64,000 bases of DNA. Source: Leishmania martiniquensis (Eukaryota; Euglenozoa; Kinetoplastea; Trypanosomatida; Trypanosomatidae). The DNA is taken from contig NC_090157.1 in the NCBI RefSeq assembly GCF_017916325.1, positions 129,001 through 193,000 on the forward strand. The letters are read 5' to 3'. The notes beneath the pieces were generated by a model. The model was not told the origin of the DNA, ran no database searches, and was given only the letters and a program-made list of their open reading frames with translations. Made by a program: the position numbers and the translations under genes. Each line of letters opens with the position of its first letter. Positions within the stretch are counted from its first letter, which is position 1. Shown piece by piece: positions 32,132 through 42,171 of this stretch.

Positions 32132-32653
32132 CTACCCTTGTCCAGTTGCTGCCTTCCCTACAGAATACCGCAAGCCCTCGCTCCCCCACCCCGCCGCCGC
32201 TTCTTTCCTCTTCGTTCGACTGCGGCTAACACCTTGGCCGCTTGGGGAGGGGGAGCAGAGACCGAGGCAGAGAGAGGGGGGAGGCCAGCAAATAACCCAC
32301 GCTACACCTGATAGCCACGCATCGCGTAACGATTTGCTCCAGTGACGCATCCGCCTTCTCCGCCTCGTCACTTCTCGTTCGACTAGCTGCCTTCCTCTCC
32401 TTCGCAGCACGCCCTTCGATCTCTTATCCTTCCACCAGTTGAGCTGCAGCCAGTAGACGAGACGGGCGAGGCATCGCACCACGAATGTAAGATGAACCTG
32501 AAAACGGTCACACCGCCGGCGGCGCACGTTATGGGGCATTTCATCATCCCCCGTCTTGTGTTGGGCCGCATTTGCAGCGAGAGTGTCAACGGCACATTCC
32601 AAAGATGAGAGCGTCGCTCGTGTGGATTTCTCGGGGGGAGGGGGCGACCCCAT
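32132..32653 (-). CDS. Possible small basic protein (doubtful)
   Basis: A 173-codon ATG frame on the transcribed strand. Its first 90-100 codons are GC3-rich and give a plausible small protein: a short helix (LSSLECAVDTLAANAAQ), a basic patch (HNVRRRRCDRF) and a hydrophobic helix that could cross a membrane (FVVRCLARLVYWLQLNWW). After about residue 120 the sequence turns to low-complexity Pro/Ser. I recognise no family. A C/T-rich tract lies upstream (complement of 32715-32730), but the acceptor is not clear. It could equally be 3'UTR. Confidence 0.22.
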   Translation of the reverse strand: MGSPPPPEKSTRATLSSLECAVDTLAANAAQHKTGDDEMPHNVRRRRCDRFQVHLTFVVRCLARLVYWLQLNWWKDKRSKGVLRRRGRQLVEREVTRRRRRMRHWSKSLRDAWLSGVAWVICWPPPSLCLGLCSPSPSGQGVSRSRTKRKEAAAGWGSEGLRYSVGKAATGQG

Positions 32654-33939
32654 CGCAACGCCCTCTCAACGAAAATCGGGCACCGACAACGTACGTGGAA
32701 ACGATGACACAATAAGGGGGGTGGGGGTGTCTAAGCCACACGGTAGAGCCGGTAAAAAGAGAAAAAGAGGGGAAAACGCCAACGGACCTGGCGGAAGACA
32801 CTCAACAAGACAGAACTTCAGTGACGTAAACAAAAAAAAGAAGAGTGACGCGGTGACGTGAGGAGCACTTGAGAAGGGATAAAGACGCCCCCGAAGCAGC
32901 AGTCGACGCCTTCACCACCACGAAGACAAGAGGCCACAAGCGGCTGCCATTCACTCAACGACGCAAGAGGAAGAAAAAGAGGTAAGAACAAACTTACCGA
33001 ATGAATTTCTCCACGCACACACACACACAGACGCACGCACAAATACAGCGTGCGATAGAGAGAGGGGGAGAGCAATATTCAGGGCAACGAAAAAAAATCG
33101 GCAAGCGAAAAAGGAGCCAGTGAGAAACAAGCAGCAAAAAAAAAAAAAGCAACCTCCCCGTATCTTGTTCGCTCCGCCAAGAGGGTAAGGGGTAGCGTAA
33201 AAAGGGAGGAAGGAAGGAAGATGGACGCCACACTGCGCTCGCCCCTGTCCGCTGCGTTCTGCGATGTCCATGGTTCACCTCCTCGCCCCCTTTCTCCCGA
33301 GCACAACGCTCACGCACACACACACATATATAGAGAGAGAGTTTTTTGGTTCGACAGCCCCAGGGCAAAAGACAAAACAGCACGAGCCCTCGGCCACCCA
33401 TTCTCCGCGCACCTTTCACCGTTGCGTGCGTACATCCATAAGGAGTGGAGGGAGGTAGCGAGAGGGGTATGGGGAGGGGGGACCTTATTTAGTTATTCAC
33501 CAAACATGCAAGCAAGAGCCATCGTAATCTATATCCCCGCAAACGTACTTCTCCCGCTTCCTCTCTTTCTTCCCTTCCCCCCTACCCCCTCCCTTTCCAC
33601 ATATATATGTATAAGCTACACAGAGAGAGCGGGTGGGGGAGAAGGGAAGAAAGAGAGGAAGCGGGAAGAGGGGGCCGGTCCAACGAGTTGGCGGGCCACG
33701 TAATAGAGACAGACGACACAGTAGAGGGATTATGCAAATTCATGCAGAAGCACATTTATTCCTGAGAAAGACGCCCGTGGCAGCGTAACCTTGCCGATTT
33801 CGACGATCACTTCAGAGGTGGAAAGGACAGCCGCAGGAAGGGTGAGGGGAGGCAGAATGGCCAGTGGTCATGCATCTTCACTAACCAACGTCGACCACTT
33901 AAAGCGTTCATGGCGCTCCTCAACGTCTCCGTTTCGCCT

Positions 33940-34478
33940 TACAGCACACACACGCAGACACACGAGCCGAGCGCCACGCAGCTCTCCCCCTCCCCTCTCC
34001 CCCCTCATCGCCGCCGCCCCGCCACGTCACAGCCCTCGCCGCATGGCGCGCCGCAGCCCTAGGCGAGCGGTACAGCAGTGCCCCGACTCCGTCATCGGAG
34101 TACCGCCCCTGCCTCGCACTCTACCCACCCACCCACCCGACCGCTGCGCAGGCTGCCCAGGCCGGCAGGCAGAGTGAGGCTCGGGTGAGAGGCGCTCCAG
34201 CCACGCTGACGCGCCGCCCATCACAGGAGCGGCACGAGCAGGTGCACCGCGCCAGGCTGCCCCGACACAACGCCCCACCCCCAGCGACCTCGCCACCGGC
34301 ACGCGTAGCCACGAAGCCGTTCTGATCTTCCCCACGCTGCGTGCACGTGGCCCTGTCGCCACCAGAGCGGTGGTGCGGCATCGACAAAGGATCGAGAGGG
34401 AGGAAGGTGTACTCGAGCCACGCCCCTGAGATGCGGCGAAGCACTGGGGTGCGCCCCCCCTTCCCTGGCCCCGTCAGC
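33940..34478. repeat. Dispersed repeat copy A (probable SIDER2-type retroposon)
   Basis: About 540 bases, beginning in a CA tract and continuing GAGCCGAGCGCC, with inner landmark CTACCCACCCACCCACCC and end CCTGGCCCCGTCAG. An A-rich stretch follows at 34499-34510. It matches copy B with one substitution (C/T at 34381, in GGCATCGACAAAG) over about 500 bases. Intergenic position, size and copy number fit Leishmania SIDERs, which derive from ingi/L1Tc retroposons and can destabilise mRNAs. The SIDER2 label is by character, since I could not align to a consensus. Confidence 0.65.
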
Positions 34479-35087
34479 AGTGGCTACCGAGCACCACTAA
34501 GAAAAAAAAAGACCACGCGAAGCTCCTGTATCCCAGCACAGCACAAACGAAAAGAAGAGTGGCAGTCCAGCCGCCATCGACTGTACGGTGAGAGCAAGCA
34601 ACGATGACGCGAATCAGCGAGGCTTCCACGCTGCCATGCGGGCTTCGTTTTGTGGGCTTCTTTTACGGGGTACTTGATGGAACGAGGATGGAGAGGAGGG
34701 AAGAGGACAGACACGTCGGTTCGCACCACTGCCGACGTGCTTGGGGACGCCAACGGACGCGGACACACAGGTAGTCCAGAGCGAGAGCGATGGGTAGAAG
34801 AGACCGAGGGTGTTGCGGCAGGCACACACACACTCCCCTCCGCTGAGACGGAGGCACGGCGACTGTCCCCGAAGGGTTAAACTCGATACAAAGGGGAAGA
34901 AAAACGACCTGAAGAGACACACACATATTACAAAAAGAAAAAAAAAGAAGCGACACTGAACGGAAAGAAGAAGAGCCATACACAGACAGACAGGAAAAAA
35001 GGGGCGAGGAGGGAGGGCAGCCCGTACCTGAGGGCTTGAGGATGAGCGTCAGAGATGAACGAAGGGCAGCGCAGTGCCTGATGAGGT

Positions 35088-38000
35088 CTACCGAGGGCCG
35101 GGTAAGAGGTCATCGTCGTCAGCGGCGAGGGTGAAGAGCGTATGACCTCGCTCGCCATTCTGGGCACTGCCACTGCCGCCACCGCCCTCGCTGCTGCCGC
35201 CGTCAGAAGCACCAAGGAAGTTATATCCATTCCAGTTGTTTTGAGCGTCGGCGGACACATCGGCTGCGGCTTGGCCGCCTCCACTGCCGTCATTGGGCGA
35301 GACAGCGTCACGAATGTGCTGACCCATGCCCACCACCACACCCCAGAGTTGCTGCACCGGCGCTGTCGCACGGTCGTTGGCTGGCGGGGACGCTTCTGGA
35401 GCCTCATCCTCTGCGTCTTGGCCGTCCGTGTCATCCAACATTCCACCGTAGGCGTCCAGCTCCGCTCCCTCTCCGCGTGCCGCGCGGGCGACAAGCTCCC
35501 GCATACGACGGTAGTTCACAGCCATCACTGACATAACGGCTAGCAGGGCTCCGAGAATCAAGAGGAGCACAGCCACCGCAGCGGCAGACCTACGTCTGCC
35601 AGCGCTCGAGGGCTGGCACGCACGCGGCTTCACAGGAGGCAGTGGAGTGGAGCTCGGCGTGCAGTTTGAGCGCTCTGGTATAAGCACGTAGACCCCCTCT
35701 TGTGTTTTTGTCGATTCGTTGCACTCCAGCCAACGCACCGTGTACGAGTCGCGAGTACACTCCGTGCAGTCTATAATGACAGGGTCCGGCGGTACATAGC
35801 CACCTACACAACCGAAACTGCGTGGGCGCAAAGTGTAGTACACTCGCCGAGTCCTTGCGGTGGGGTCATCGCAAGTCGTTTCCACCTTTTCGTAGCTCTC
35901 GTTGGTGCAGATCGGGCACGCGTAGGCAGAACGCCAGCGGAGGATCGTCTCCTCATTGGACTCACCAATGAACTGGAGAGTGCCAATCCGCGGCTCATCG
36001 GGTTTGGTGCTGCACTGCAGCTCAATGTACGCCTCGCGGAGTGCCCGTTCCGTGTTCATTTGGCTGTTCAGGACGGGGTTGAGCGTGAGTGGACTGCCCA
36101 TCTGGGTAACCATAAAGAAATGCAAGCCGGCCTCAAGGTGGGTAACAGCGTCGCCGAAATGGTACCCGTTCGTCGCTGAGGTGCGCTGACACAAGTACGC
36201 GCTCAAGGAGCTGTTGCGGGTGCGCTTCGACGGCACGCACAAGCGATCGCGCGTAACTGGGGAGACGGCAGCGGCGCTGCTGGAGGTGGTCCGCGCATCC
36301 GCTACGGGGAGCGGGTCGCACGGAGAAAAGTAAAAGCGAGTAATATCCGCCTCATCGGCCTCCTCGACCGTCATATTCGCCAGAGACGAGTTTGCAGTGT
36401 GTATGTAACTCCGTGTCGCGTTCAAGACAGCACCGCGCAGTTCGCTAAAATTGTACAACACGCCGTTCCTTTTGAACACACAAGCCGAGCTGCAGCCTGT
36501 GTGGTCATCGTTCGCGACGGTATTGCTGGGACACGAAAGGCAGGTGGTGAACCCGTAACCGGGGGAGTAGGTGTTGCTGCCGCATACGGTACACTGCTGT
36601 GCGCCCTTGGCGCGCTGCACCGTGCCAGGCGCGCATGGGGACATCTTTGACGCGCGGGCAGCGCAACTGTACCCAGCTCGGCAGGGCTGACAACTTTGAA
36701 CCCCGCCAGATACATCGCCAAACACCTCCAGCGCCACGATCACAACGGATATTGGACTCGAGGTGTAGGCCAGTTCCTCCACTATCCAGCTGAAGCGGTG
36801 CCGCAGACCTCGCGACTTCGAGTCACTGTCGGTCTCCGGAAGCGCCGTCTCGACGTAGTACGGTACCGCGAGGGAGAAAAACTTTGCGCCGACTTTCCCT
36901 GGCCGGGTTGCGAATGCCCCAACGGGGTAGTCGACCTCGCCGTCCACGACAAGGCGCACGTTCATAGTCGTTCGCCAATCCAGACTCTCCATGTAATTCC
37001 CGTCGTTGTCGACGTACGCGAAGGTCAGGTTCACCCAGCCGTCTTCCTCGGCTCTGAAGGTGTAGTTGAAGGTGGCTCGTGAGTAGGTCGAGTTGGTAAA
37101 GTGCTGCTGCCGGATGCCAATCACCGTGTTGTCCTCGTCCGCATACAGCAGTCCTACCAGCTCAAAGCCTACCCCGTCTTTCGTCTGGCAGGTGCTCTCA
37201 GCGCCAGCACAGTGCTGGTACGACATCGATGTCCCCGACAGCGCACTCAAATTCCCCCCAAGGGCGTCGAAGCCACCACGGTAAATCAAACGTGGTATGG
37301 CGGCCGTCCCTGTTGGGCACACTCGGCAACGATTGCCAGAGAGGTACTCGCCAGCAGCACAACCAACGCACGCGCCCGAAGCTCGGCCACCCTCGTGCCG
37401 CATGCCTGGCAGACATGCCGCACACTCAACCCTGGACGACGACGGCCTGCTGCCCGCCTCTTCCATACAGTTCACGCCGGGGTACTTGGCCCAGTTACGA
37501 ACGCGCCTCCCATCGCTTTGGCAGCTGCCGTACTGTGCGATGTAGTCGCTCGCCGTGCACGAGCGCATCCGAGCGCAGCTTGTTGCGCCCTCTGGCGATG
37601 AGGTACCTGGTGGGCACTGGGTGCATTGCGAATCATTCGCCGAGCGATACGTGTTGCGGGGACAGCGCACACACTGGAATGCCCCACCATCACCGCTGTG
37701 CGGCGCTGTCCAGTGACCGGGTGGACAGCCGGTGCACTGCACCTCCGCCACCGTCTTGTGCGTGCCTTTGACGACAATGTTGCGCAGCAGGGCCCGATCA
37801 TTCACGCCGATGAGCTCTTCGCCGTAGGGTGGACCGCTGCTGTCCTTCAGGTACTCAAACTGGATTTGGGTGAGACCATGCGGTAGCTCGATGGCGGCGT
37901 GGTACCAGTCCCGGTGGACGCCGGTGGCAAAAAAGCGGTACTTCCCAACCTCCCTGTTCGAGTTCCGCACCACAGAGAAGTTCAGGCGCAGCACGAGTCC

Positions 38001-38615
38001 GTCATAGTACTCCTCCGACGAGACAGAGTAGTCGAACTCGAGCGAACCGCTGCTTTCCGTGACAAGCACCGCGAAGTCCAGCGTGGACTGAACGGACTCA
38101 TCCACTGTACCCCACGGAGTGACGGGACGGCCCTCTGTCGGCTGCAAGCCGGAGGAGATCACCGTCCCGTACGTCTCCTCGACAGGGCTCCAAAACTCAC
38201 AAGGCTCTGGGTTGCAGAAGGTCGACACCCCCTCTGGCAGGGGGTCGAAGCTATCGTAACGTGTCATGTACGAGGAATAGGTGCCTGCTGGACATGCAAC
38301 GCATTCAAGCGTCATGGGGTCCAGCTGCTGACCATCCGAGCAGTTGTAGCAGGCAGTCGAGCGTGGGGGCGGCACAACCAGATCCCCAAGGTCGCAGTCA
38401 GCCTCCGTATTGAGGTAAGACAGGACCGTCAGCTTGCCGGTAAGCTTATTACAGGGTGAGAAGAAGTGCATGATGTCCGAGGAGGTGCACGGGCGTGCTG
38501 CAGCGCCTCTCGCTTGAAGCACCAGGAGCAGAAATGCTACGGCTGCTCCCGCCAGCCCAGCCCATTTTCCACTCGTTGAGCCCGCACGGAAAGCCTGCAT
38601 CTTGCTCTGACGCAT
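35088..38615 (-). CDS. ELAPOR (KIAA1324)-like cysteine-rich type I membrane protein
   Basis: 1175 residues. A basic N-terminus and hydrophobic core (WAGLAGAAVAFLLLVLQA, 18-35) form a signal peptide ending near RGAAA. The lumenal part has repeated GCC2/GCC3-type modules (CPAGTYSS, CPPGHWTAP, CPPGTSSPEGATSC, CRAGYSC, CPSNTVAN). These are interleaved with beta-rich domains, in the same order as animal ELAPOR1/2. Shared landmarks include LLRNIVVKGT before a CxxCPPGxW module, YNFSELRGAV, and RWRSAYACPIC late in the ectodomain. The last fits the mannose-6-phosphate-receptor-homology region of those proteins. Multiple N-x-S/T sites are present. A transmembrane helix lies at about 1010-1032 (AVAVLLLILGALLAVMSVMAV), followed by a roughly 140-residue acidic/Gly/Ser cytosolic tail. 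The animal relatives act in the endolysosomal/Golgi system; a similar location here is inferred. Confidence 0.82.
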   Translation of the reverse strand: MRQSKMQAFRAGSTSGKWAGLAGAAVAFLLLVLQARGAAARPCTSSDIMHFFSPCNKLTGKLTVLSYLNTEADCDLGDLVVPPPRSTACYNCSDGQQLDPMTLECVACPAGTYSSYMTRYDSFDPLPEGVSTFCNPEPCEFWSPVEETYGTVISSGLQPTEGRPVTPWGTVDESVQSTLDFAVLVTESSGSLEFDYSVSSEEYYDGLVLRLNFSVVRNSNREVGKYRFFATGVHRDWYHAAIELPHGLTQIQFEYLKDSSGPPYGEELIGVNDRALLRNIVVKGTHKTVAEVQCTGCPPGHWTAPHSGDGGAFQCVRCPRNTYRSANDSQCTQCPPGTSSPEGATSCARMRSCTASDYIAQYGSCQSDGRRVRNWAKYPGVNCMEEAGSRPSSSRVECAACLPGMRHEGGRASGACVGCAAGEYLSGNRCRVCPTGTAAIPRLIYRGGFDALGGNLSALSGTSMSYQHCAGAESTCQTKDGVGFELVGLLYADEDNTVIGIRQQHFTNSTYSRATFNYTFRAEEDGWVNLTFAYVDNDGNYMESLDWRTTMNVRLVVDGEVDYPVGAFATRPGKVGAKFFSLAVPYYVETALPETDSDSKSRGLRHRFSWIVEELAYTSSPISVVIVALEVFGDVSGGVQSCQPCRAGYSCAARASKMSPCAPGTVQRAKGAQQCTVCGSNTYSPGYGFTTCLSCPSNTVANDDHTGCSSACVFKRNGVLYNFSELRGAVLNATRSYIHTANSSLANMTVEEADEADITRFYFSPCDPLPVADARTTSSSAAAVSPVTRDRLCVPSKRTRNSSLSAYLCQRTSATNGYHFGDAVTHLEAGLHFFMVTQMGSPLTLNPVLNSQMNTERALREAYIELQCSTKPDEPRIGTLQFIGESNEETILRWRSAYACPICTNESYEKVETTCDDPTARTRRVYYTLRPRSFGCVGGYVPPDPVIIDCTECTRDSYTVRWLECNESTKTQEGVYVLIPERSNCTPSSTPLPPVKPRACQPSSAGRRRSAAAVAVLLLILGALLAVMSVMAVNYRRMRELVARAARGEGAELDAYGGMLDDTDGQDAEDEAPEASPPANDRATAPVQQLWGVVVGMGQHIRDAVSPNDGSGGGQAAADVSADAQNNWNGYNFLGASDGGSSEGGGGSGSAQNGERGHTLFTLAADDDDLLPGPR

Positions 38616-40464
38616 CCTTCGATGATGACACTAACGACGAGGGGAGAAAGGAGGCGTGGAAAGCTAAGGGATCGAGAAGCTCCGGGAACGCTGACCTGCG
38701 CCCTTCCTCCTCCTCTTCGTCGTTTTTTTTCCGCAGCAGAAAGCGCAACGATGAGCACTGCTGTGCAACACCCAAGTGCAGCAACGTTAACAGGGAGATA
38801 CGGCAAAAGAAGGGGACTGCGGCACACCTCCAGCAATAGCAAGGCAGCGCGAGAGGAGTGACGGCGGCCGCGACCGCTCACTGGTAGAGCAGAACAAAAA
38901 GAGGTGAAGGGTGGCCAATCTTTGGAGCCGCAAGAGAGCCGGGATAGAGAGAGAGAAGTGCCATGAGGTGTGACGTGCAGCAAAAGGGCAGGAGCGGAGG
39001 GCAGCGTTGAACATGAACGAGGAGGCGTGCACGCGCGCCCAGGGGGAGTGAGGGGGGGCAGCGGCAGTCATCCACGGCGTCCTCACACGTTTCGAGGAAG
39101 AGAGGCGAAAGGTGAGGTGCGAGGCTCCTCTGATGCGTATGGTCCAACACGCAGCGGTACGGCCCGCAAACAGGCGAAGAGGCAATGCGAAACCCTCTGC
39201 GTGAGCACCGCCCGCGGCAGAGAGGGGCGGATGAGAGAGAGAGACAGCCGGCGGACAAAGAGCACGACTCGCCCATGATGGCGATGGAAAGGAGAGGTCT
39301 GAGGGAGACGCACGCACGGCAGACCACCTCCCCTCCCCCCAACAGCACATCCCCTCACCGCGAGACCTCACCTGTGGCAAAGGCACGTTCGAGTCCCCTC
39401 AAGAATTGCCTTTGTGTGAATCGGTCCATCAAAATGCATTGTCGAGCCTTCCGTCAGCGATGATGGACGGCAACATCTCAAAGGCCACAGGGCCCTCCCA
39501 CACATGGACACAGCGTAGAGAAGGCGCCACGAAATCACGCACCCTCTCAGAGAACGCGCTCGTGCAAAGGACAGCGGGAATAGTGAGAGGAGGGCGAGAG
39601 GAAGCAGCAACGAGAGGACGGTCAGGCGAATACAACCCCGCGTCCCAGGCGTCGAATTGGTGGGCGGCACAATACAACTTCACATATATGGCGTCGCACA
39701 TGCGACGCCATGCGTACGTGTGTGTGGCACAAGCGGGGAGCGGATATCGGTAAGCGCGCGATATGACCGGAAGGCGGCACACACACACAAAAAAGGAAAA
39801 GGATATGCTACGGTGAAGAGGACAGGCGCAGAGAAGAGATGTGGCGACAAAGACAATGGTGGCGCCTGCGCAACACCCGAAAAAAAACGAAGAGAAGGGT
39901 GAAAGCGGCTCGGGAGGGAGAGGGGCCATATGCCATGCTACGCCTCACACGCCGTGGCCCACATCGCCCTCGGTTACTACTCTGTCAACGCATTTTTTCG
40001 CCGTGGCTCCTCCCCTTTCCCCCACTTCCACCGCCCCAGTGTCTCAGATAGATCACACTCACTACTCCGCAGAGCTACGTACTGAGACAGTGGCAGGAAA
40101 AAGCCGTGAAAGCTCACGTCTCCTAACCTCCATGAAAAAAAAAACACGCCTTTCCGTTTGCCCTCTCCCTCCTTAACTCACCTCCTCCTGATGTCAAGTA
40201 GGCAAACTTTGAACAGCGCGTCAGCGCCCCTTCCGCCCACACACGGCAGCTCGGCAACGGCATAAACACCTTTCTCTCTCACCAGCACGCCACCCTTCTC
40301 CGTTCTTCGGAGACCGTTACACTATTCCCCAACCGCCTTCACCTGTTTGAGCCTGGAACCGGCCCATCGGATACTAAGAAAAAGAGTGCCTCAACGCTTT
40401 CTGCCAGGCTTCGCACAGAACCTCCCCCTTCGCCATCAGCCTGTTGCCTCGATCCACGACATCT

Positions 40465-41028
40465 TTAGCGATTCCACCTAACCCATCGCAATAGATCGTC
40501 CTTCGTCAGGCACATGCTCTCTTTCCCATCACGCAACGGCAAACGCACCGCGGCATGGTTACTCGTGACAGCAGACCGCTCAAGAGTCGTTGGATTCCAA
40601 GGAAGTAAAACAGCCGCGGCCGTGCACGCCGAGAAGCGCTTGCACATCCTCACGTGCTGCTGCTGTTCTCGCAGCATCAGAAGCGTCCGCTCATCCTCCT
40701 CCTCCGTGAAAAGCTTCCGGCGCAACCGACCACATACTCCCGCAGTGGCCATGCCTCCATCGTCACCAACGGAGAACCCTCTTTCGGCAGCCTCCCGTGA
40801 TCCCCAGACACTGCAACCCCTGTTCTCAGGCACACAAAGATTATCCCCGCACCTCTCCTTCGCGAGCTGCGCAAGGCCCGCTGCCTCCTCGGCAGTGGTG
40901 CCGGCGCGCGCCGCAGACTCCTCTGACGCGACAGCAGCGCGCTCGTGCGCGGCGCGCCCGCCCGCCTCTGCAGCGACAATCGCGTCGCGGTCGCGGTCCT
41001 CCGTGCTCGCGAACGCCCGTGCCATGTC
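40465..41028 (-). CDS. Possible hypothetical protein or C-terminal gene remnant (187 aa)
   Basis: The minus frame stays open upstream to about 41307 without another ATG, so the first possible Met is at 41026-41028. The first 65 codons are strikingly GC3-rich and code for a charged Ala/Glu/Arg helix (STEDRDRDAIVAAEAGGRAA, then SEESAARAGTTAEEAAGL). Helical character begins just before the Met (FTQLAEDRAAD), which suggests the true N-terminus is lost. The C-terminal part is ordered-looking with RRKLFTEEEDERTLLMLREQQQ and ends TKDDLLRWVRWNR. I do not recognise the family. It may be a surviving 3' end of a gene whose 5' part lies in other frames at 41.5-42.2 kb. Confidence 0.35.
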   Translation of the reverse strand, partial: DMARAFASTEDRDRDAIVAAEAGGRAAHERAAVASEESAARAGTTAEEAAGLAQLAKERCGDNLCVPENRGCSVWGSREAAERGFSVGDDGGMATAGVCGRLRRKLFTEEEDERTLLMLREQQQHVRMCKRFSACTAAAVLLPWNPTTLERSAVTSNHAAVRLPLRDGKESMCLTKDDLLRWVRWNR

Positions 41029-41490
41029 CGCTGCGCGGTCCTCCGCGAGCTGCGTGAAGTCGGTACTATATGAACTTGTATGTGTTACATTAGGTTGTAA
41101 TAGTGCGCTTATGGAGGATGTATACACGTGTGCTGCGACACCTGTCGCGTTTGTATGTGCGTATTGAAGTGGTGTACTATGGACATTCTTGTCGGTATGG
41201 GTGTGTGTGCTTACTTTTTCAGGAACACTGGCAGTTGCCAGATCTGTTTGGTGGCCAATTTTTGCAAGTCGTCTTCGTGGGAATGCTGTGCCCGGCAGGC
41301 ACCGCAAGTCCTTTTGCAGGAACGCAGAGCTGGCGGCTGTCGGTCTTGCAGCAGTTGCGGCTGTGGTGGAGCACTCTTGATCGAGCGGTGGCGCATGCGT
41401 GGCGCACGGTAATGAGTGGCTAACTGCAGATGTTTCCTTGTGCTCGTTAAAGGGCTCATCATCAGTCGGTAATTCTGTGTGTGCGGTCGC

Positions 41491-42171
41491 TCAGAGGTCC
41501 CACCGATGGATGCTGGGTATGGTCGTGGCCTCCGGCGAGGCCGATGTAGTGGGCACCGATCGTTCGTGTCGTTCGTTCTCTTGCTGGAGTCGGAGCTTTG
41601 TATAGAGGCGCAGGAGCATCTGAAGCTCCTTTACCTCCTCCACCAGCAACCTCGCATAGGAGGCGCTGATGGCCGCTTCAAAGTTGAGAAACGGGTTGCC
41701 GTTGGAGGGCGCCGCCTTCGTGTCGGCGTTTGCCCTCGGCCTGCCAGTCGCGTTGATCATGAGGAAACGCGGGCGCAGTGCAGAGAGGCGCTCGCTCGCT
41801 GAGGTGGAGGCAAGCGCTGTTGTGCTGGCGCCGCGGGTCGAGCACCCTCACCGGTGGGTTCGAGTCGGCCGATAAGGAAGTTCCAGCGACGGTCGGATGA
41901 GCCGGCGCTCGGCAACGGAGAGCGGAGCAGAGAAGTCAAGAGGAGGAAGAACAGCAGCCGCAGCACGAGCGATGGAGGCGTCACGTCTACTGAGCGTGTG
42001 CTGCCGCGTTCCCCGTCGAGTTGACGAGTACAGTGTCAACCAATGTACCCAGCGCGCTCTAGGCTCAGGTGAACCCCTCTGCGCCCGCTTCTCTTTCACA
42101 GAACGTTTGACCAGAACCCCTCTTTTCACCTCGTTTTGGTTTGGCGGCGGTGTAGAGGCCCCCGCTGCCAC
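41491..42171 (-). pseudogene. Frame-interrupted coding remnant
   Basis: Two minus-strand open segments abut at about 41848-41850, where one ends in a stop and the other becomes open. The upper segment (42171-41848) has no ATG and includes RRDASIARAAAAVLPPLDF and SVAERRLIRPSLELPY. The lower one (about 41847-41491) includes ASTSASERLSALRPRF, then GNPFLNFEAAISASYARLL and EEVKELQMLLRLYTKLRL, a good amphipathic helix. One frame change would make about 225 continuous codons of Leishmania-like composition. The lower piece has its own ATG (41760) and could be a small 89-residue gene. Family unknown. A real indel in the genome or an assembly error would look the same. Confidence 0.35.

Larger units (their letters stand above)
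31448..35087. other. Intergenic, 3.6 kb, with one copy of the dispersed repeat
   Basis: 5'UTR of the cNMP-domain gene and a long 3'UTR of the ELAPOR-like gene. It contains CA microsatellites (32021-32037, 33012-33028), an A12 run at 33137-33148 and the dispersed repeat at 33940-34478. One possible small reading frame is listed separately. Confidence 0.55.

Noticed and set aside
33137..33148. A12 run considered as the poly(A) tail of a retroposon
   Set aside because: No repeat sequence adjoins it and no target-site duplication is visible. Likely a simple homopolymer.
33791..34362. Recurrent 100-150-codon frames shared by all repeat copies on both strands (for example Arg/Ala/Cys-rich proteins)
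   Set aside because: They arise from the GC-rich dispersed repeat itself. They have no domain and change length with small indels in the repeat.
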